Positions 49,087 to 58,658 of a stretch of 64,000 nucleotides of DNA are shown here, piece by piece. The stretch is from a virus. A program made the translations under genes and the position numbers. The notes below the pieces were generated by a model. The model searched no databases. It was given only the letters and a program-made list of their open reading frames with translations, and was not told where the DNA came from. The stretch is taken from positions 1 through 64,000 of the IMG/VR virus record IMGVR_UViG_3300018080_007253; one strand, written 5' to 3'. Each line of letters begins with the position of its first letter. The stretch's first letter is position 1.

Positions 49087-52000
49087 TTACTCATATATAA
49101 TATCTACTAAAGTGCCCAATTTGTTTGATGAAATATTTTTAATTATACCGTCTCTGTCAAATACTGCCACATAACTTTTTTTCCCTGGCAAATATATTTT
49201 ATTAATACAAAACGATCCATATTCTGCAGACAATTTGCCCTCTATGCAACAGACATCACAATGTTCTAATGCTTTTTTTAATTTTTTATGTACTTCTTCA
49301 TTATTATGGAAATAGATTGCTCGCTGTCTATCTGTTGAATCATATATGTCAAACATTGATAATAAATTATCTTTTTTGCTTCTGATAGTTATAAAATCCT
49401 CTACACATACAAGTATTGGTCCATTTTCAAATTTAGCATACGACAAACCATCATCCACCTTTCTGTATACATCTGCAACAGAATATGTAATAGGAAACCC
49501 AATAATTTCTTTTTCTTTTTCTGCTATTATTTTTTTCTTTTCAATCTCGCTTAAATTGTTTTCTACTGCCTTTTTAAGTTTGTCGTTTTTTAATTTATCT
49601 CCCATTTCTATAGCCCATTCATTTACTGCGGCCATAAAAGATATCTTTTTATTACTCATTATTTCTTCTATTTTTTCTAACCTTTTGTCTGTAAGCATAT
49701 AAAATATTTTGAACTCTCTCCACATTTCATAGCGATTATCATAATGGTTTAAAAGAGTTTCATCAAATGCACCACTGAACACCAATGTTTTTATTGTACT
49801 TTGATTAATTTTATATTGTTTTATCAAGTGTCTCAAACTATGAATGCACTTTACTCCTTTTAATCTTTCTATTGCTTTTTTTACAGATTTTCCTATTCCT
49901 TTCAAATCTTTAAAACCAAAATATATAACACCATCCTCAATACAAAAATCAAATTGAGATTTATTAATGTCTGGTGGCTTTATTTTTATACCAAATTTCA
50001 TTGCATCATAATATAATTCTTTAATTTCCTGTTGCGGCTTTTGTTCTTGATGTGCCATTCTCAACATTGCCAAATAGAAATATAATGGATAATGTTTTTT
50101 GTACCACGCCATAGTGTATCCAAGCATAGCATAGGCCGTACTATGGCTTGCATTAAAGCTATAGCTTGCTGCAGCCTCTATGAGTTCCCACAATTCATCT
50201 GCTAATTCCTTATCGTATTTATTTTTAATACAACCATCAATAAATTTATTTTTGTATTGTGCCATTTTTTCTGGCAATTTTTTCCCGACGAATTTTCTTA
50301 ACTTGTCAGCTTCTATAAGTGAAAATCCTGCAATTTTTCTTGCAACCTTTAAAAGCTGTTCTTGAAAAAGCATAATACCATTGGTCTTACTAAATATTGG
50401 CTCAAGATCAGGATGCATATATTCTATTTTTTGTGCATTTTTGTTATCTACATATTGTTGCGCAAGCCCAGTATCGAGCGTTGCTGGACGTATAAGCGCT
50501 ATAACATCTGACCATTGTTCTATATTTGATGGCTTAACTTTTTTCATCCACGCAATGCCAAGGTGTGATTCAAGTTGAAAAATTCCTTTAGTTTTTCCTT
50601 GCGACGCCATATTAAAAACAGATTCATCATCATAAGATTCAGAATCTTTTTTGTTATGGACAATACCATTTTTTTTCATTTCTTTCCTAATAATATCAAT
50701 TACAGTCATCGATTTAATGCCAAGCACGTCAAGCTTCAAAAAACCCATACTTTCCAATATTCTCATGTCGTATGCGGTTACGTGCCGCTTATTTCTCGCG
50801 TCCCACGACAGAGGCACTTCCCCGCCTATATCTTTATCTGACACGACTATCGCGCATGCATGTCCTCCTGGCTGTCGCTTGCACCCTTCAAGTGTTTGCG
50901 CGTGTTTAAATAGCATTTTTAATTTTCTTGATCTTTCGTTTATTAGTTCTTTTAACTGTGTTTTTCTTAATTGGTTAGTTGAGTTTTTTAATTCTTTTTC
51001 CCATCTTTCTATGTCTTCATCTATCCCTTCTGAAAATCTTTTAATATCTGTTGATGTTTCAATGGCTTTTTCTATCGTGTCAACTTTGTGTGGAAACTTT
51101 TTTGTAATTTTATTAATGTAGTCAAACTGCAAATTTATTGCCCTGCCGACATCCTTAAGTGCCGCCTTGCCAGCCATTGTACCAACTGTCATCATTGGAT
51201 ATACTTTATTGTGTCCAAATTTTTGCCTTAGATAGTCTATAATTTCTCCTCGCCTTTCTACATCGAAATCCAGGTCGATATCAGGATATGAGCCTTTCCT
51301 ACCTTTATTGTAAAATCTTTCCCATATTAAACTATATTTTATTGGATCAACGCCAGTTATATTCAAAATGTATGCAATTAGACTTCCTGCCGCACTTCCT
51401 CTGCCTACGCCCCTCGCTATTCCTTTTCTATCAGCGAACTCACACACATCATTCACTATCAAAAAATAGTGTGCTAAATCAGCCTCTTTGATATCTGTCA
51501 ACTCTTTTTTGACTCTTTCTACATAATCTTTATCATCCTTTGTAAACAATTTTCTTTTAATAGTTTTTTCTCTTGCCTTTTTCAACAATAAATCATAAGC
51601 TTCCTCATCGCTGAAGTTATTATAATTTGGAATTTTAGATGCTGGCTTAAATTCTATTTCTACATTGCATCTATCGGCAATCCTTTGACTTTCTTCAACT
51701 TCTTCTTTTTTAAATCTTTCCAGCATCTCATCTTCTGATTGGATGTAATAATCATACCCATTAAATTTCATTCTTCCCCACGGCACGCTTTCTGTCTTTA
51801 TTGGATCATCAAGAGTTTTGCGAGAATATATTGCTTTTAAAATTTCGTGAGAAACATGGTCTTCTTTGTTTAGGTAGTGGCAATTATGTACAATATATGA
51901 ATTTGCAATATATGTATTATCATTTTCAACTTGTAAATTATAAACGTATCCATTATATTTTTTTTCGTATATTTTATATATTCCAGTGTAAAAAAAGTTA

Positions 52001-54843
52001 TTATCCGAACAAAATTTTGGTTTTGTGTTTTTTGTCGTTTGTATTTTTACATTTTTATCATATTCACAAGAATTAAATTCTTTTGAAAATCTCAACAATT
52101 GTTTACCACATATATTTAAAAAATATTGTGTTTTCCACGATGGGTGTTTTTTGTTTTTTATTTTAGTTGGAATAGAGAGATATCCTTTATAATTTAAATA
52201 TTGAGATATTTGGTATATTAATTTTTCGCTGCAACTACAAATTCCAAATGACTGTGCTCTAATATGCCCATCACAATAAAAATAATATTTTAATATAGTA
52301 TCTATCTCTGATTCTGTGAACCTATGTATATTTTTTATATATTTATTATGTCCTAAATGTCCAGTAAAATTTTTAAAAATATGACGAAAAACAAAAGATG
52401 AGTATGCTATTCTAATATATTCATTATGATATGTTTTATAGGCATTAAAACCAAACTGCATAAAATATTTTTCTACAATATTAACAAAATCATTATGTTT
52501 TTTATTGAATGTAAATGAAACTTTATAATTATTAATATTGCCTTCTGCCATATACATGCCTAAAATTTTACACAATGTTTTGTCAATTTTTAAATTTCGT
52601 GGAATTTTTATATGTTGTTGTGAATAAGATTTAACATATCCATTTTTTAATATTCTGCCACGTTTTTTCTCGATATTATCCCATATATCATACGAAGATG
52701 AAAAATCAGAACGCTTTGGAAAAATCATTTTATATTTTGGAATGCATAAAATATCATTTTCATTTATTTCCCCTGCCGTTTTCCATATCTTAATATTTTT
52801 ATTCTTAAAATTTATACCTTTATTTTTTCTTTCTTTAACTAAAATTGGGTGATTTTTTGTACATACAATATTTTCTGATCCTAGATATGGCTTAATTACT
52901 ACAAGGTTTTCGTCTATTTTTCTTTTGTTTATAAATTCTACATTATGTAATTCTCCATTGTGAGTGTATACCCTATCATGTATTTTTAAATTTTCTATAT
53001 TTCTACAGCCATCTATTGTCGATATTTTTGTTCCTGGAATAAAGCAATCGTTCGTTGCAATAACTGGAATATCATATTTTGCTGCAAATTTTCTCGACAC
53101 GTCTATTACCGTGTGTTGTTCTGGAATATAATCAATTCCATCTCTGTTTACTTGTTGAATTTCTAAATAAAAACGATCACCAAATTCTTTTTTAAAAAGT
53201 TTGGTAAGTCGCTCTGCCTTTTGCGCATCGTTTACCATGTGATAAGGTATAAGCCCTCCAACACAGGCAGTAAGAATAATAACCCCTTCTTTGTGCTTAA
53301 ATAGCGTTGGCAGATCTATTCTTGGCTTATAATAAAAGCCGCCACCCTTATTCAATGGAGTATTTGCATATGTTGTCAGCTTAACTATATTCTCCCAACC
53401 CTTGTTGTTCATCGCAAGTGCAATCAAATGATATGATTTGCGCTCTTTATCTTTGTTATCTTCCACGCAATAAAATTCACAATTATGGATTGCAAAACTG
53501 GACAAATATGAGTTGTCATGCTCTACCTCTATATTGTACACCGGACCATTGTACTGTTTTTTGTCGATATTTTTAATTGGGCATTTAATATAGTCATTTT
53601 CTACTATTGAATACTTTCCTTTTGTTTCCTTATTGGAAATATGTGCGTAGAATGCAACATGCTTTTGACAACTTTTCCCCTTTGGATGTGATTCTAAAAT
53701 ATTTATAGTCTGACCAAATTTTGCGAATAGATGTTTTAGCGTATACATCAATTTTTTATTAGATAATTTTAAAACATTAAATTGTTTTGTAGTTTTAGCA
53801 TCTCCTTGACATACTCCATCTAATATGCCTCGATGGAATTTATTGTTATCAATATATAATATTTTCGCATTTATATATTTACCATATGAATATTTTCCGA
53901 ATAACTTATAGAACAATTCAGCTATTATAGTAGATGAAATTGTAATGTCGTATGTGTTTTTGCCTTTTCTTTTCTTAGCGTTACCAGTAACTCCAAAGCA
54001 TTTATTGATCATTGACAATACAAAATTAACATATTCGTTTTCATCAATGTTAAATGTAAAACTAATGCCAGTAAGTTTATTATTTATAGAATAATATGAG
54101 CCTTCTGCCAAAAATAACCCACAAAGTCTTCCGAAATTGTAGTCTAATTTAAATTCTGTATTTATCCAATGCGATTGCGAATTTTTGCAATCAGATATAC
54201 CATTCTTTTTCCATGCTCTCATGGCAATTTTTGAGCTTTTGATGATATATTGTTTGTCTGTTATATTCAAAAATTCTGACATATGGAAACTATCTTTTTT
54301 TGCAAATTTATATTTTGTGGGGATATTAATATACGATTTCCATAATTTGTTATTTATTTTTTTAGGACTTCCATTCTTATATTTTTCCTGTCCAAAGCAT
54401 ATTTCATCCGCACGAATCCATTTTGTTTCGTTTGTATTATAAGTGATTAGAACAGGATGTTCGTTTGTTAACCACATTTTTTCATTAACCCATGGATCAA
54501 TTCCATATATTATACCATTGTAATCACGAGTCATAGTCCTTAATACTTTTTTAAACCTACCGTTATGTGTAATAACATAATCATCTGTTGTTACTTTCTC
54601 TATAGGTTTCGGGCCATCTTTTGTATATATAATTTGTCCAGGTAAACAACAGCCAATAACCGGCTTAATCCCCTGCTTTTTGCACTCCTTGTAAAATTCT
54701 AGAGCTCCGCTGATGTTTCCGTGATCTGTTATCGCACAAGCGTTTTGCCCTAATGCCTTGACTTTTTTAACATAGTCTTTGATCCTAAGACAAGAGTCCA
54801 AATACGAATAGCTTGTATGTGCATGTAGGCTTACATATGCCAT
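49087..54843 (-). CDS. dnaE: DNA polymerase III alpha subunit (DnaE-type) with two inteins
   Basis: A 1918-residue precursor; about 1140 residues after splicing, a normal DnaE length. The PHP domain begins at HAHTSYSYLDS, with ITDHG and CEFYC and ATNDCHYL joined across the inteins. The polymerase core has RGVGRGSAAGSLIAY and the catalytic PDIDLDFD, then HACAIVVSD, and a helix-hairpin-helix region with GFKDLKGIGK. The last 150 residues look like an OB/tail domain. It is the replicative polymerase of the phage. The stop of the lipoprotein upstream overlaps the start by one base. The C-terminal codons include the recurrent TTAGTAGATATTA motif. Confidence 0.95.
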   Translation of the reverse strand: MAYVSLHAHTSYSYLDSCLRIKDYVKKVKALGQNACAITDHGNISGALEFYKECKKQGIKPVIGCCLPGQIIYTKDGPKPIEKVTTDDYVITHNGRFKKVLRTMTRDYNGIIYGIDPWVNEKMWLTNEHPVLITYNTNETKWIRADEICFGQEKYKNGSPKKINNKLWKSYINIPTKYKFAKKDSFHMSEFLNITDKQYIIKSSKIAMRAWKKNGISDCKNSQSHWINTEFKLDYNFGRLCGLFLAEGSYYSINNKLTGISFTFNIDENEYVNFVLSMINKCFGVTGNAKKRKGKNTYDITISSTIIAELFYKLFGKYSYGKYINAKILYIDNNKFHRGILDGVCQGDAKTTKQFNVLKLSNKKLMYTLKHLFAKFGQTINILESHPKGKSCQKHVAFYAHISNKETKGKYSIVENDYIKCPIKNIDKKQYNGPVYNIEVEHDNSYLSSFAIHNCEFYCVEDNKDKERKSYHLIALAMNNKGWENIVKLTTYANTPLNKGGGFYYKPRIDLPTLFKHKEGVIILTACVGGLIPYHMVNDAQKAERLTKLFKKEFGDRFYLEIQQVNRDGIDYIPEQHTVIDVSRKFAAKYDIPVIATNDCFIPGTKISTIDGCRNIENLKIHDRVYTHNGELHNVEFINKRKIDENLVVIKPYLGSENIVCTKNHPILVKERKNKGINFKNKNIKIWKTAGEINENDILCIPKYKMIFPKRSDFSSSYDIWDNIEKKRGRILKNGYVKSYSQQHIKIPRNLKIDKTLCKILGMYMAEGNINNYKVSFTFNKKHNDFVNIVEKYFMQFGFNAYKTYHNEYIRIAYSSFVFRHIFKNFTGHLGHNKYIKNIHRFTESEIDTILKYYFYCDGHIRAQSFGICSCSEKLIYQISQYLNYKGYLSIPTKIKNKKHPSWKTQYFLNICGKQLLRFSKEFNSCEYDKNVKIQTTKNTKPKFCSDNNFFYTGIYKIYEKKYNGYVYNLQVENDNTYIANSYIVHNCHYLNKEDHVSHEILKAIYSRKTLDDPIKTESVPWGRMKFNGYDYYIQSEDEMLERFKKEEVEESQRIADRCNVEIEFKPASKIPNYNNFSDEEAYDLLLKKAREKTIKRKLFTKDDKDYVERVKKELTDIKEADLAHYFLIVNDVCEFADRKGIARGVGRGSAAGSLIAYILNITGVDPIKYSLIWERFYNKGRKGSYPDIDLDFDVERRGEIIDYLRQKFGHNKVYPMMTVGTMAGKAALKDVGRAINLQFDYINKITKKFPHKVDTIEKAIETSTDIKRFSEGIDEDIERWEKELKNSTNQLRKTQLKELINERSRKLKMLFKHAQTLEGCKRQPGGHACAIVVSDKDIGGEVPLSWDARNKRHVTAYDMRILESMGFLKLDVLGIKSMTVIDIIRKEMKKNGIVHNKKDSESYDDESVFNMASQGKTKGIFQLESHLGIAWMKKVKPSNIEQWSDVIALIRPATLDTGLAQQYVDNKNAQKIEYMHPDLEPIFSKTNGIMLFQEQLLKVARKIAGFSLIEADKLRKFVGKKLPEKMAQYKNKFIDGCIKNKYDKELADELWELIEAAASYSFNASHSTAYAMLGYTMAWYKKHYPLYFYLAMLRMAHQEQKPQQEIKELYYDAMKFGIKIKPPDINKSQFDFCIEDGVIYFGFKDLKGIGKSVKKAIERLKGVKCIHSLRHLIKQYKINQSTIKTLVFSGAFDETLLNHYDNRYEMWREFKIFYMLTDKRLEKIEEIMSNKKISFMAAVNEWAIEMGDKLKNDKLKKAVENNLSEIEKKKIIAEKEKEIIGFPITYSVADVYRKVDDGLSYAKFENGPILVCVEDFITIRSKKDNLLSMFDIYDSTDRQRAIYFHNNEEVHKKLKKALEHCDVCCIEGKLSAEYGSFCINKIYLPGKKSYVAVFDRDGIIKNISSNKLGTLVDIIYE
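49098..49110 (-). promoter_or_regulatory. recurrent motif TTAGTAGATATTA (copy 2)
   Basis: The same 13-mer as at 37050 and 62987. Here it lies in the last codons of dnaE, 41 bases before the ssb start, followed by TATATATGAG. An internal promoter for ssb would allow SSB to be made in excess over the polymerase. Inference from recurrence. Confidence 0.3.
51883..53046 (-). other. intein 2 in dnaE (PHP metal-site region)
   Basis: Residues 600-987 (388 residues) of the precursor. It starts with Cys600 (CFIPGTKISTIDGC), has VYTHNG, a block B CTKNHPILV and endonuclease motifs LCKILGMYMAEGNI and ILKYYFYCDGHI. It ends VENDNTYIANSYIVHN, followed by Cys988 (+1). The joined product ATND-CHYLNKED is the conserved PHP motif of DnaE, so the insertion point is exact. 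The residues needed for splicing are all present. Confidence 0.93.
53482..54651 (-). other. intein 1 in dnaE (early PHP domain)
   Basis: Residues 65-454 (about 390 residues). It has CLPGQIIYTKDG, VITHNG, the block B LTNEHPVLI, endonuclease motifs RLCGLFLAEGSY and RGILDGVCQGDA, and ends VEHDNSYLSSFAIHN before Cys455 (+1). The N-terminal junction is KPVIG-CC-LPG. To rebuild the usual KPVIGCEFY the intein must begin at the first Cys (54651); if it begins at the second (54648) the product has one extra Cys. I favour the first because of the extein. Confidence 0.9.
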
Positions 54844-55976
54844 TATTTTACCTCATTCGACAGCAATGTTGTCCATGTGCAGTCTACAATATTTGAAAAC
54901 GCTGAGAAATTTCCATTATCATCGTGCGATGTAAGAGCAATTTTTAAATCAACAGTTTCTTCGCCAGTTACAGGCATCGCTCCCATATTAAAAAGTTCTA
55001 ATAGTGTGATTGTATTCATAACCCCTATAGAACAAACTGCATTTTCTGGATCGTTAGTTGGCTGTTCATCATTGGCATTCCAAATATAAACATGATACCC
55101 TGTTACAACACCACTAATGTCTTCATCCCAAACTAGTCTGCCAACACTTTCTTCTATAATCTCTGATGTACACATTTGAAATCCGCTATAGCAAAATAGT
55201 TGAAAATCAAAAATTCCATATATTTCATTCACATATAAATATGATGTGTCGCTACCATCAATTGTGTCTATAATACTTTTGCCACATTTAATTTCTATTT
55301 TATCATATGCGCTGCCATTTTCCCAATTTAGTGTGATATCTCCTGTGTCATGGTCAACTTCAGTTACTAATAGCTCAACAGGATGTATTTGTGGAATATC
55401 AGTTTCACAAAATGTTGACATTGTTTCGTGGACGCCAAAAGTTGACTTTATTTCAAAGAGGAGTTTTCCACTTACATTATTTTCATATGTATACGATGTA
55501 GCGTTGCCATCTAAGGTTATTGTGTCACTTCCACAAATGATTATAATATTGTCGTATTCTTGACCGTTCGTCCATTCAAGCAGGATGTTGCCACTCGTAT
55601 TATCTACATTGCACGAAAAGTCACTAATCCTTTCTGGCTCCCATACAACAATCGCAATGCTCGGAGGCTGTAGCCAATCGCCTTTTGGATTTTCTGATAC
55701 ATTATAAAAATTTGTTCCATTGGGTGGATTAACATCAACAAATTGTTTTGCGTTTCCATCAACTGTAGCAATAATTTTATTATTTCTCAACACATCGATT
55801 GATTCACATTTATTTTCTTCAAAAAGCTTCCATTGTACTTTAACACTTTTCTCTTTTGCGATATATTTACCACTTACATTATAAACGTTTGGACTATTGC
55901 TTGGTGTGTCATGATTGTCGTTGTGGCATCCAAAAAATGTAAACAGTGTAACAATAATTGTAATAAAATACTTCAT
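54843..55976 (-). CDS. lipoprotein with repeated fibronectin-like modules
   Basis: A 377-residue protein. A lipoprotein signal (MKYFITIIVTLFTFFGC, Cys17) is followed by four beta modules. Modules 2 and 3 are repeats sharing the order I.L.W.NG..YD.I.I.CG, TIDG/TLDG, TSY-Y and NEIYG. The last is a fibronectin type III-like end (VTGYHVYIWNAND, SFSNIVDC-like). It is therefore likely to be displayed on the host surface or in the periplasm, not in the virion. It sits in the replication operon between a RecB-like nuclease and dnaE. Superinfection exclusion or receptor masking are guesses. Confidence 0.65.
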   Translation of the reverse strand: MKYFITIIVTLFTFFGCHNDNHDTPSNSPNVYNVSGKYIAKEKSVKVQWKLFEENKCESIDVLRNNKIIATVDGNAKQFVDVNPPNGTNFYNVSENPKGDWLQPPSIAIVVWEPERISDFSCNVDNTSGNILLEWTNGQEYDNIIIICGSDTITLDGNATSYTYENNVSGKLLFEIKSTFGVHETMSTFCETDIPQIHPVELLVTEVDHDTGDITLNWENGSAYDKIEIKCGKSIIDTIDGSDTSYLYVNEIYGIFDFQLFCYSGFQMCTSEIIEESVGRLVWDEDISGVVTGYHVYIWNANDEQPTNDPENAVCSIGVMNTITLLELFNMGAMPVTGEETVDLKIALTSHDDNGNFSAFSNIVDCTWTTLLSNEVK

Positions 55977-55995
55977 AGTTTTTTCCTTTCGATAA

Positions 55996-56775
55996 TTATG
56001 AATTGACTAATTCGTTCCACTTTGCATCGCATGTTTGTCTGTCGCATAAATATTTGCATCTAAAGTTGGGTTCCTCCCATTGGCGACGAGGCACCTCTGT
56101 CATTGCTGTTAATATGTTCCAGTATCTTTTTATGGCAATTTTTGCACCTTTCACCATTTTGTCGGTTGGTGCTACCCATACTGGGCGCTTCTGCAAATAG
56201 TCGAGACAAATATTATAATATTTGTAGCCAGGATATAGAATTTCTGCAGCTATTCTATACATTAATACCTGAGCATCACGGTGCGCTTCCTTTTGAGACA
56301 TTGTATGCTTTCCGGTTTTCCAGTCGAGAACCAAAAGAGTTTCTTTATCTTCTTCTATTACTAAATCCATAAAACCTTTTATAACTGCTCCAGAATCAAG
56401 TTTTTCATTAAACTGTTTTTCTGCTGCAATAGTATTCCATGTCAAAGGATTAAATTTATCTGGCCTATCAAAGACTTTATTTACCAGCCAAAAAATATCC
56501 GTCCATACATCTTTTGGGTCTTTGTTTTTGTCTTCTTTTGCTATTTTGTGCAATGTGTGTGCCTTTGGCTTAGCATAATCAATCCATGTGTTGGAATCTA
56601 TTTTGCCATTAGCAATCTGCTCAAATACATCATGTACAAACGAGCCCAAGTCTGCAGGGTAATTTGATGGCATCTTTATTTTCAGCACATATTGCAAAAA
56701 GAATTTGAACGGGCATTGTTTATATGACTTTATAGATGATGCAGACAGGTGTTTCACTTTATGAATTTTCATCAT
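55996..56775 (-). CDS. RecB/Cas4-like PD-(D/E)XK exonuclease
   Basis: A 259-residue protein. LSASSIKSYKQCPFKFFLQYV is the opening helix pair of the RecB-like family. The active site is GFMDLVIEED then LLVLDWKTGK (D...DWK) and the Q/Y helix AQVLMYRIAAE. Cys21 and the C-terminal CKYLCDRQTC group could hold an iron-sulfur cluster as in Cas4/AddB. Likely a 5' end-processing or recombination nuclease. The start could also be the second ATG at 56772. It overlaps the upstream gene by 17 bases. Confidence 0.85.
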   Translation of the reverse strand: MMKIHKVKHLSASSIKSYKQCPFKFFLQYVLKIKMPSNYPADLGSFVHDVFEQIANGKIDSNTWIDYAKPKAHTLHKIAKEDKNKDPKDVWTDIFWLVNKVFDRPDKFNPLTWNTIAAEKQFNEKLDSGAVIKGFMDLVIEEDKETLLVLDWKTGKHTMSQKEAHRDAQVLMYRIAAEILYPGYKYYNICLDYLQKRPVWVAPTDKMVKGAKIAIKRYWNILTAMTEVPRRQWEEPNFRCKYLCDRQTCDAKWNELVNS

Positions 56776-57025
56776 TATTCCCTTTTGTCTCTTGTAAATA
56801 AAGTTTACCTAATTCAGATTCTCTCTTAATGACTGTAACCTGTTTGCCCCTAGTGATACGACCAAAAGCTTGTTCAAAATTTAATTGTCTAAAATATAGC
56901 GGCTTTAATCCTGTTTGATCTCTAACAGTTAAATCACCAGCTTGCGTTTCCTCTTTAGAAATCTCCATAAATAACAATTCGTTTTTGTTTTCATCTAATG
57001 CTAATAGATTTTCTTTAATGCTCAT
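56759..57025 (-). CDS. small protein of unknown function in the replication operon
   Basis: An 88-residue acidic/basic mixed protein. ATG 57025 is chosen: it has AAGGGAGAG upstream and overlaps the upstream stop as TGATG, while a TTG one codon earlier is less likely. The middle contains FEQAFGRITRGKQVTVIKRES. No family recognised. It overlaps the nuclease start by 17 bases, so it may be a partner of that enzyme. Confidence 0.45.
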   Translation of the reverse strand: MSIKENLLALDENKNELLFMEISKEETQAGDLTVRDQTGLKPLYFRQLNFEQAFGRITRGKQVTVIKRESELGKLYLQETKGNNDENS

Positions 57026-57690
57026 CAATTACTCTCCCTTAAAATTTGTTTAATTATTCTTGCCCACTCAGTATCAAGTTGTTTGATTGTCCTTTCTTTA
57101 TTATAATCACGTATTGCAAAATCAAAATAATTGTCTGGCATTTCATCAAAAAGGCTTTCACTAGGATGCGTATCTACACCTAAATCAAAAATACTATATA
57201 GTTTAACAAGATATCCACCAGCATTCCTTATAGCTTCAAGTTCATTTTCAAATCTTACATCATCTACCACGCAGAGATTTGCTTGAGATTTTTCCATTGC
57301 TCTAATAGTGTTCTCTACCCACACATCTTTTTTGATAGCCCTGAAAAGATCTGTTCCAACAAGTTGCAATAATTGTCGATGTGTTATTTTGCCATGTTGA
57401 AATGCGTGGTTGGCCCCAAAAAACGAAAGTTTTATCATCAAATCTACATCGCTCCAATAGAGATGTGTAGGTGAGCTTTTATCTTCTTCTGTTCCAACCA
57501 GCTTATTATAATCAACATTAAAGATATCTGCAGTTAGTCGCTTTAGTTTTTCAGCAAATGAAAATTTTTGTACGACAAAATTAAGTGGAACATGTTTTTC
57601 AATAAATTTATACGATGTTGTTTTACCAGATTGTTTTTTCCCAAAAATTCCTATAATGTTTTTTTGGTTTTTTCCCATTTCGATAGCCAT
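57025..57690 (-). CDS. deoxynucleoside monophosphate kinase
   Basis: A 221-residue P-loop kinase. Walker A is GKKQSGKT (residues 17-24). KFSFAEKLKRLTADIF, RQLLQLVGTDLFR and VVDDVRFENELEAIRNAGG are the marks of T4 gp1-like dNMP kinases. It phosphorylates dNMPs to dNDPs to feed phage DNA synthesis. The ATG at 57690 has GGAGG 10 bases upstream. It overlaps the primase gene by 40 bases. Confidence 0.85.
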   Translation of the reverse strand: MAIEMGKNQKNIIGIFGKKQSGKTTSYKFIEKHVPLNFVVQKFSFAEKLKRLTADIFNVDYNKLVGTEEDKSSPTHLYWSDVDLMIKLSFFGANHAFQHGKITHRQLLQLVGTDLFRAIKKDVWVENTIRAMEKSQANLCVVDDVRFENELEAIRNAGGYLVKLYSIFDLGVDTHPSESLFDEMPDNYFDFAIRDYNKERTIKQLDTEWARIIKQILRESN

Positions 57691-58658
57691 TGTTGGAAGC
57701 CCTCCAAATTAAATTCTTTTCTTTTAAGTAAAAAAAGTGGAACTGATGCTGCATCATTATATTTTTTATCAAAAGTTAGCACAGACACTTCATATCCGTG
57801 ATTTTCTAACATTACACCTATTTTTTCAGTTCCCTTCCATCCTGCCTTGTCGTTATCAAGGCAAAGATAAATATTTTTTATGCCTATTTCATCTAGTGCA
57901 ATTCTCTGTTCATTACTCATATCGCTACCCAAGAGTGCCAAACTGTTGTGTATATTTGCAGATTCTAATTTTAAAACATCTGCTGGACCCTCTACAATAA
58001 TTGCTGTATTTTTATTTGGTTTAAACGCATGTATGTTGTAAAACAAACCGCTTTTTCTAAAATTATAATGCTTCCATTTAGGAAATCTTTTATTATTTTT
58101 GTCATAACGAATAGCTCTGCCTGTCGCTCCTACAATAGTGCCTTTGCTGTCAAAAATTGGAAACAAAACTCTATATTGAGTAATTGTTGGATAAATACCA
58201 ACAAGATATCTATCTATTGTGCCTTTACTAATGCCCCACCTCATTGCATGTAAACCGCATAATCTTTCTGATATATTTAAATCTTTAAATTCTTCAAATT
58301 CTATTTTTCTTGTATCTTGAACATTGTAGGAATAATCCATATCTGTATCTTCATATTCATTAAATATCAGATGCATTATTTCTTCTGTAGTAATTGGATC
58401 AGGACTTCCATCAAGCATTCCATCAATAAATGATTTGGCATCTATTCCATATCGTTCATGACATCCCTTTGTCCAACAGCGCCATCTTTGATATTTTTTG
58501 TCCCAACTAAACCCAGTTGGATTATCTCCACCATGAATCGGACACGGCATTCTTATTTCACGCCCATCTTCTATAACAATAAGTTTTGTCAAATCAAAAT
58601 AATCAAGGATGTGTTTAAAATAAAAATTAAGTTTGTGTGTTTGTTTTTCACTGATCAT
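57651..58658 (-). CDS. DNA primase (DnaG-like, zinc finger and TOPRIM)
   Basis: A 335-residue protein. ATG 58658 is preferred over the TTG at 58664. The zinc-binding domain has MPCPIHGG and WTKGCHE (residues about 37-70). The RNA polymerase/TOPRIM part has LFPIFDSKGTIVGATGRAI, VEGPADVLKLESA and LCLDNDKAGWKGTEK. The enzyme makes RNA primers on the lagging strand; the helicase gene lies directly upstream and overlaps by 11 bases. It is shorter than cellular DnaG and lacks a separate helicase-interaction domain. Confidence 0.9.
   Translation of the reverse strand: MISEKQTHKLNFYFKHILDYFDLTKLIVIEDGREIRMPCPIHGGDNPTGFSWDKKYQRWRCWTKGCHERYGIDAKSFIDGMLDGSPDPITTEEIMHLIFNEYEDTDMDYSYNVQDTRKIEFEEFKDLNISERLCGLHAMRWGISKGTIDRYLVGIYPTITQYRVLFPIFDSKGTIVGATGRAIRYDKNNKRFPKWKHYNFRKSGLFYNIHAFKPNKNTAIIVEGPADVLKLESANIHNSLALLGSDMSNEQRIALDEIGIKNIYLCLDNDKAGWKGTEKIGVMLENHGYEVSVLTFDKKYNDAASVPLFLLKRKEFNLEGFQQWLSKWEKTKKTL

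Noticed and set aside
47102-54651. Group I introns instead of inteins in the glycosyltransferase and polymerase genes
   Set aside because: The insertions keep the reading frame throughout and carry protein splicing residues and dodecapeptide motifs at the right places.
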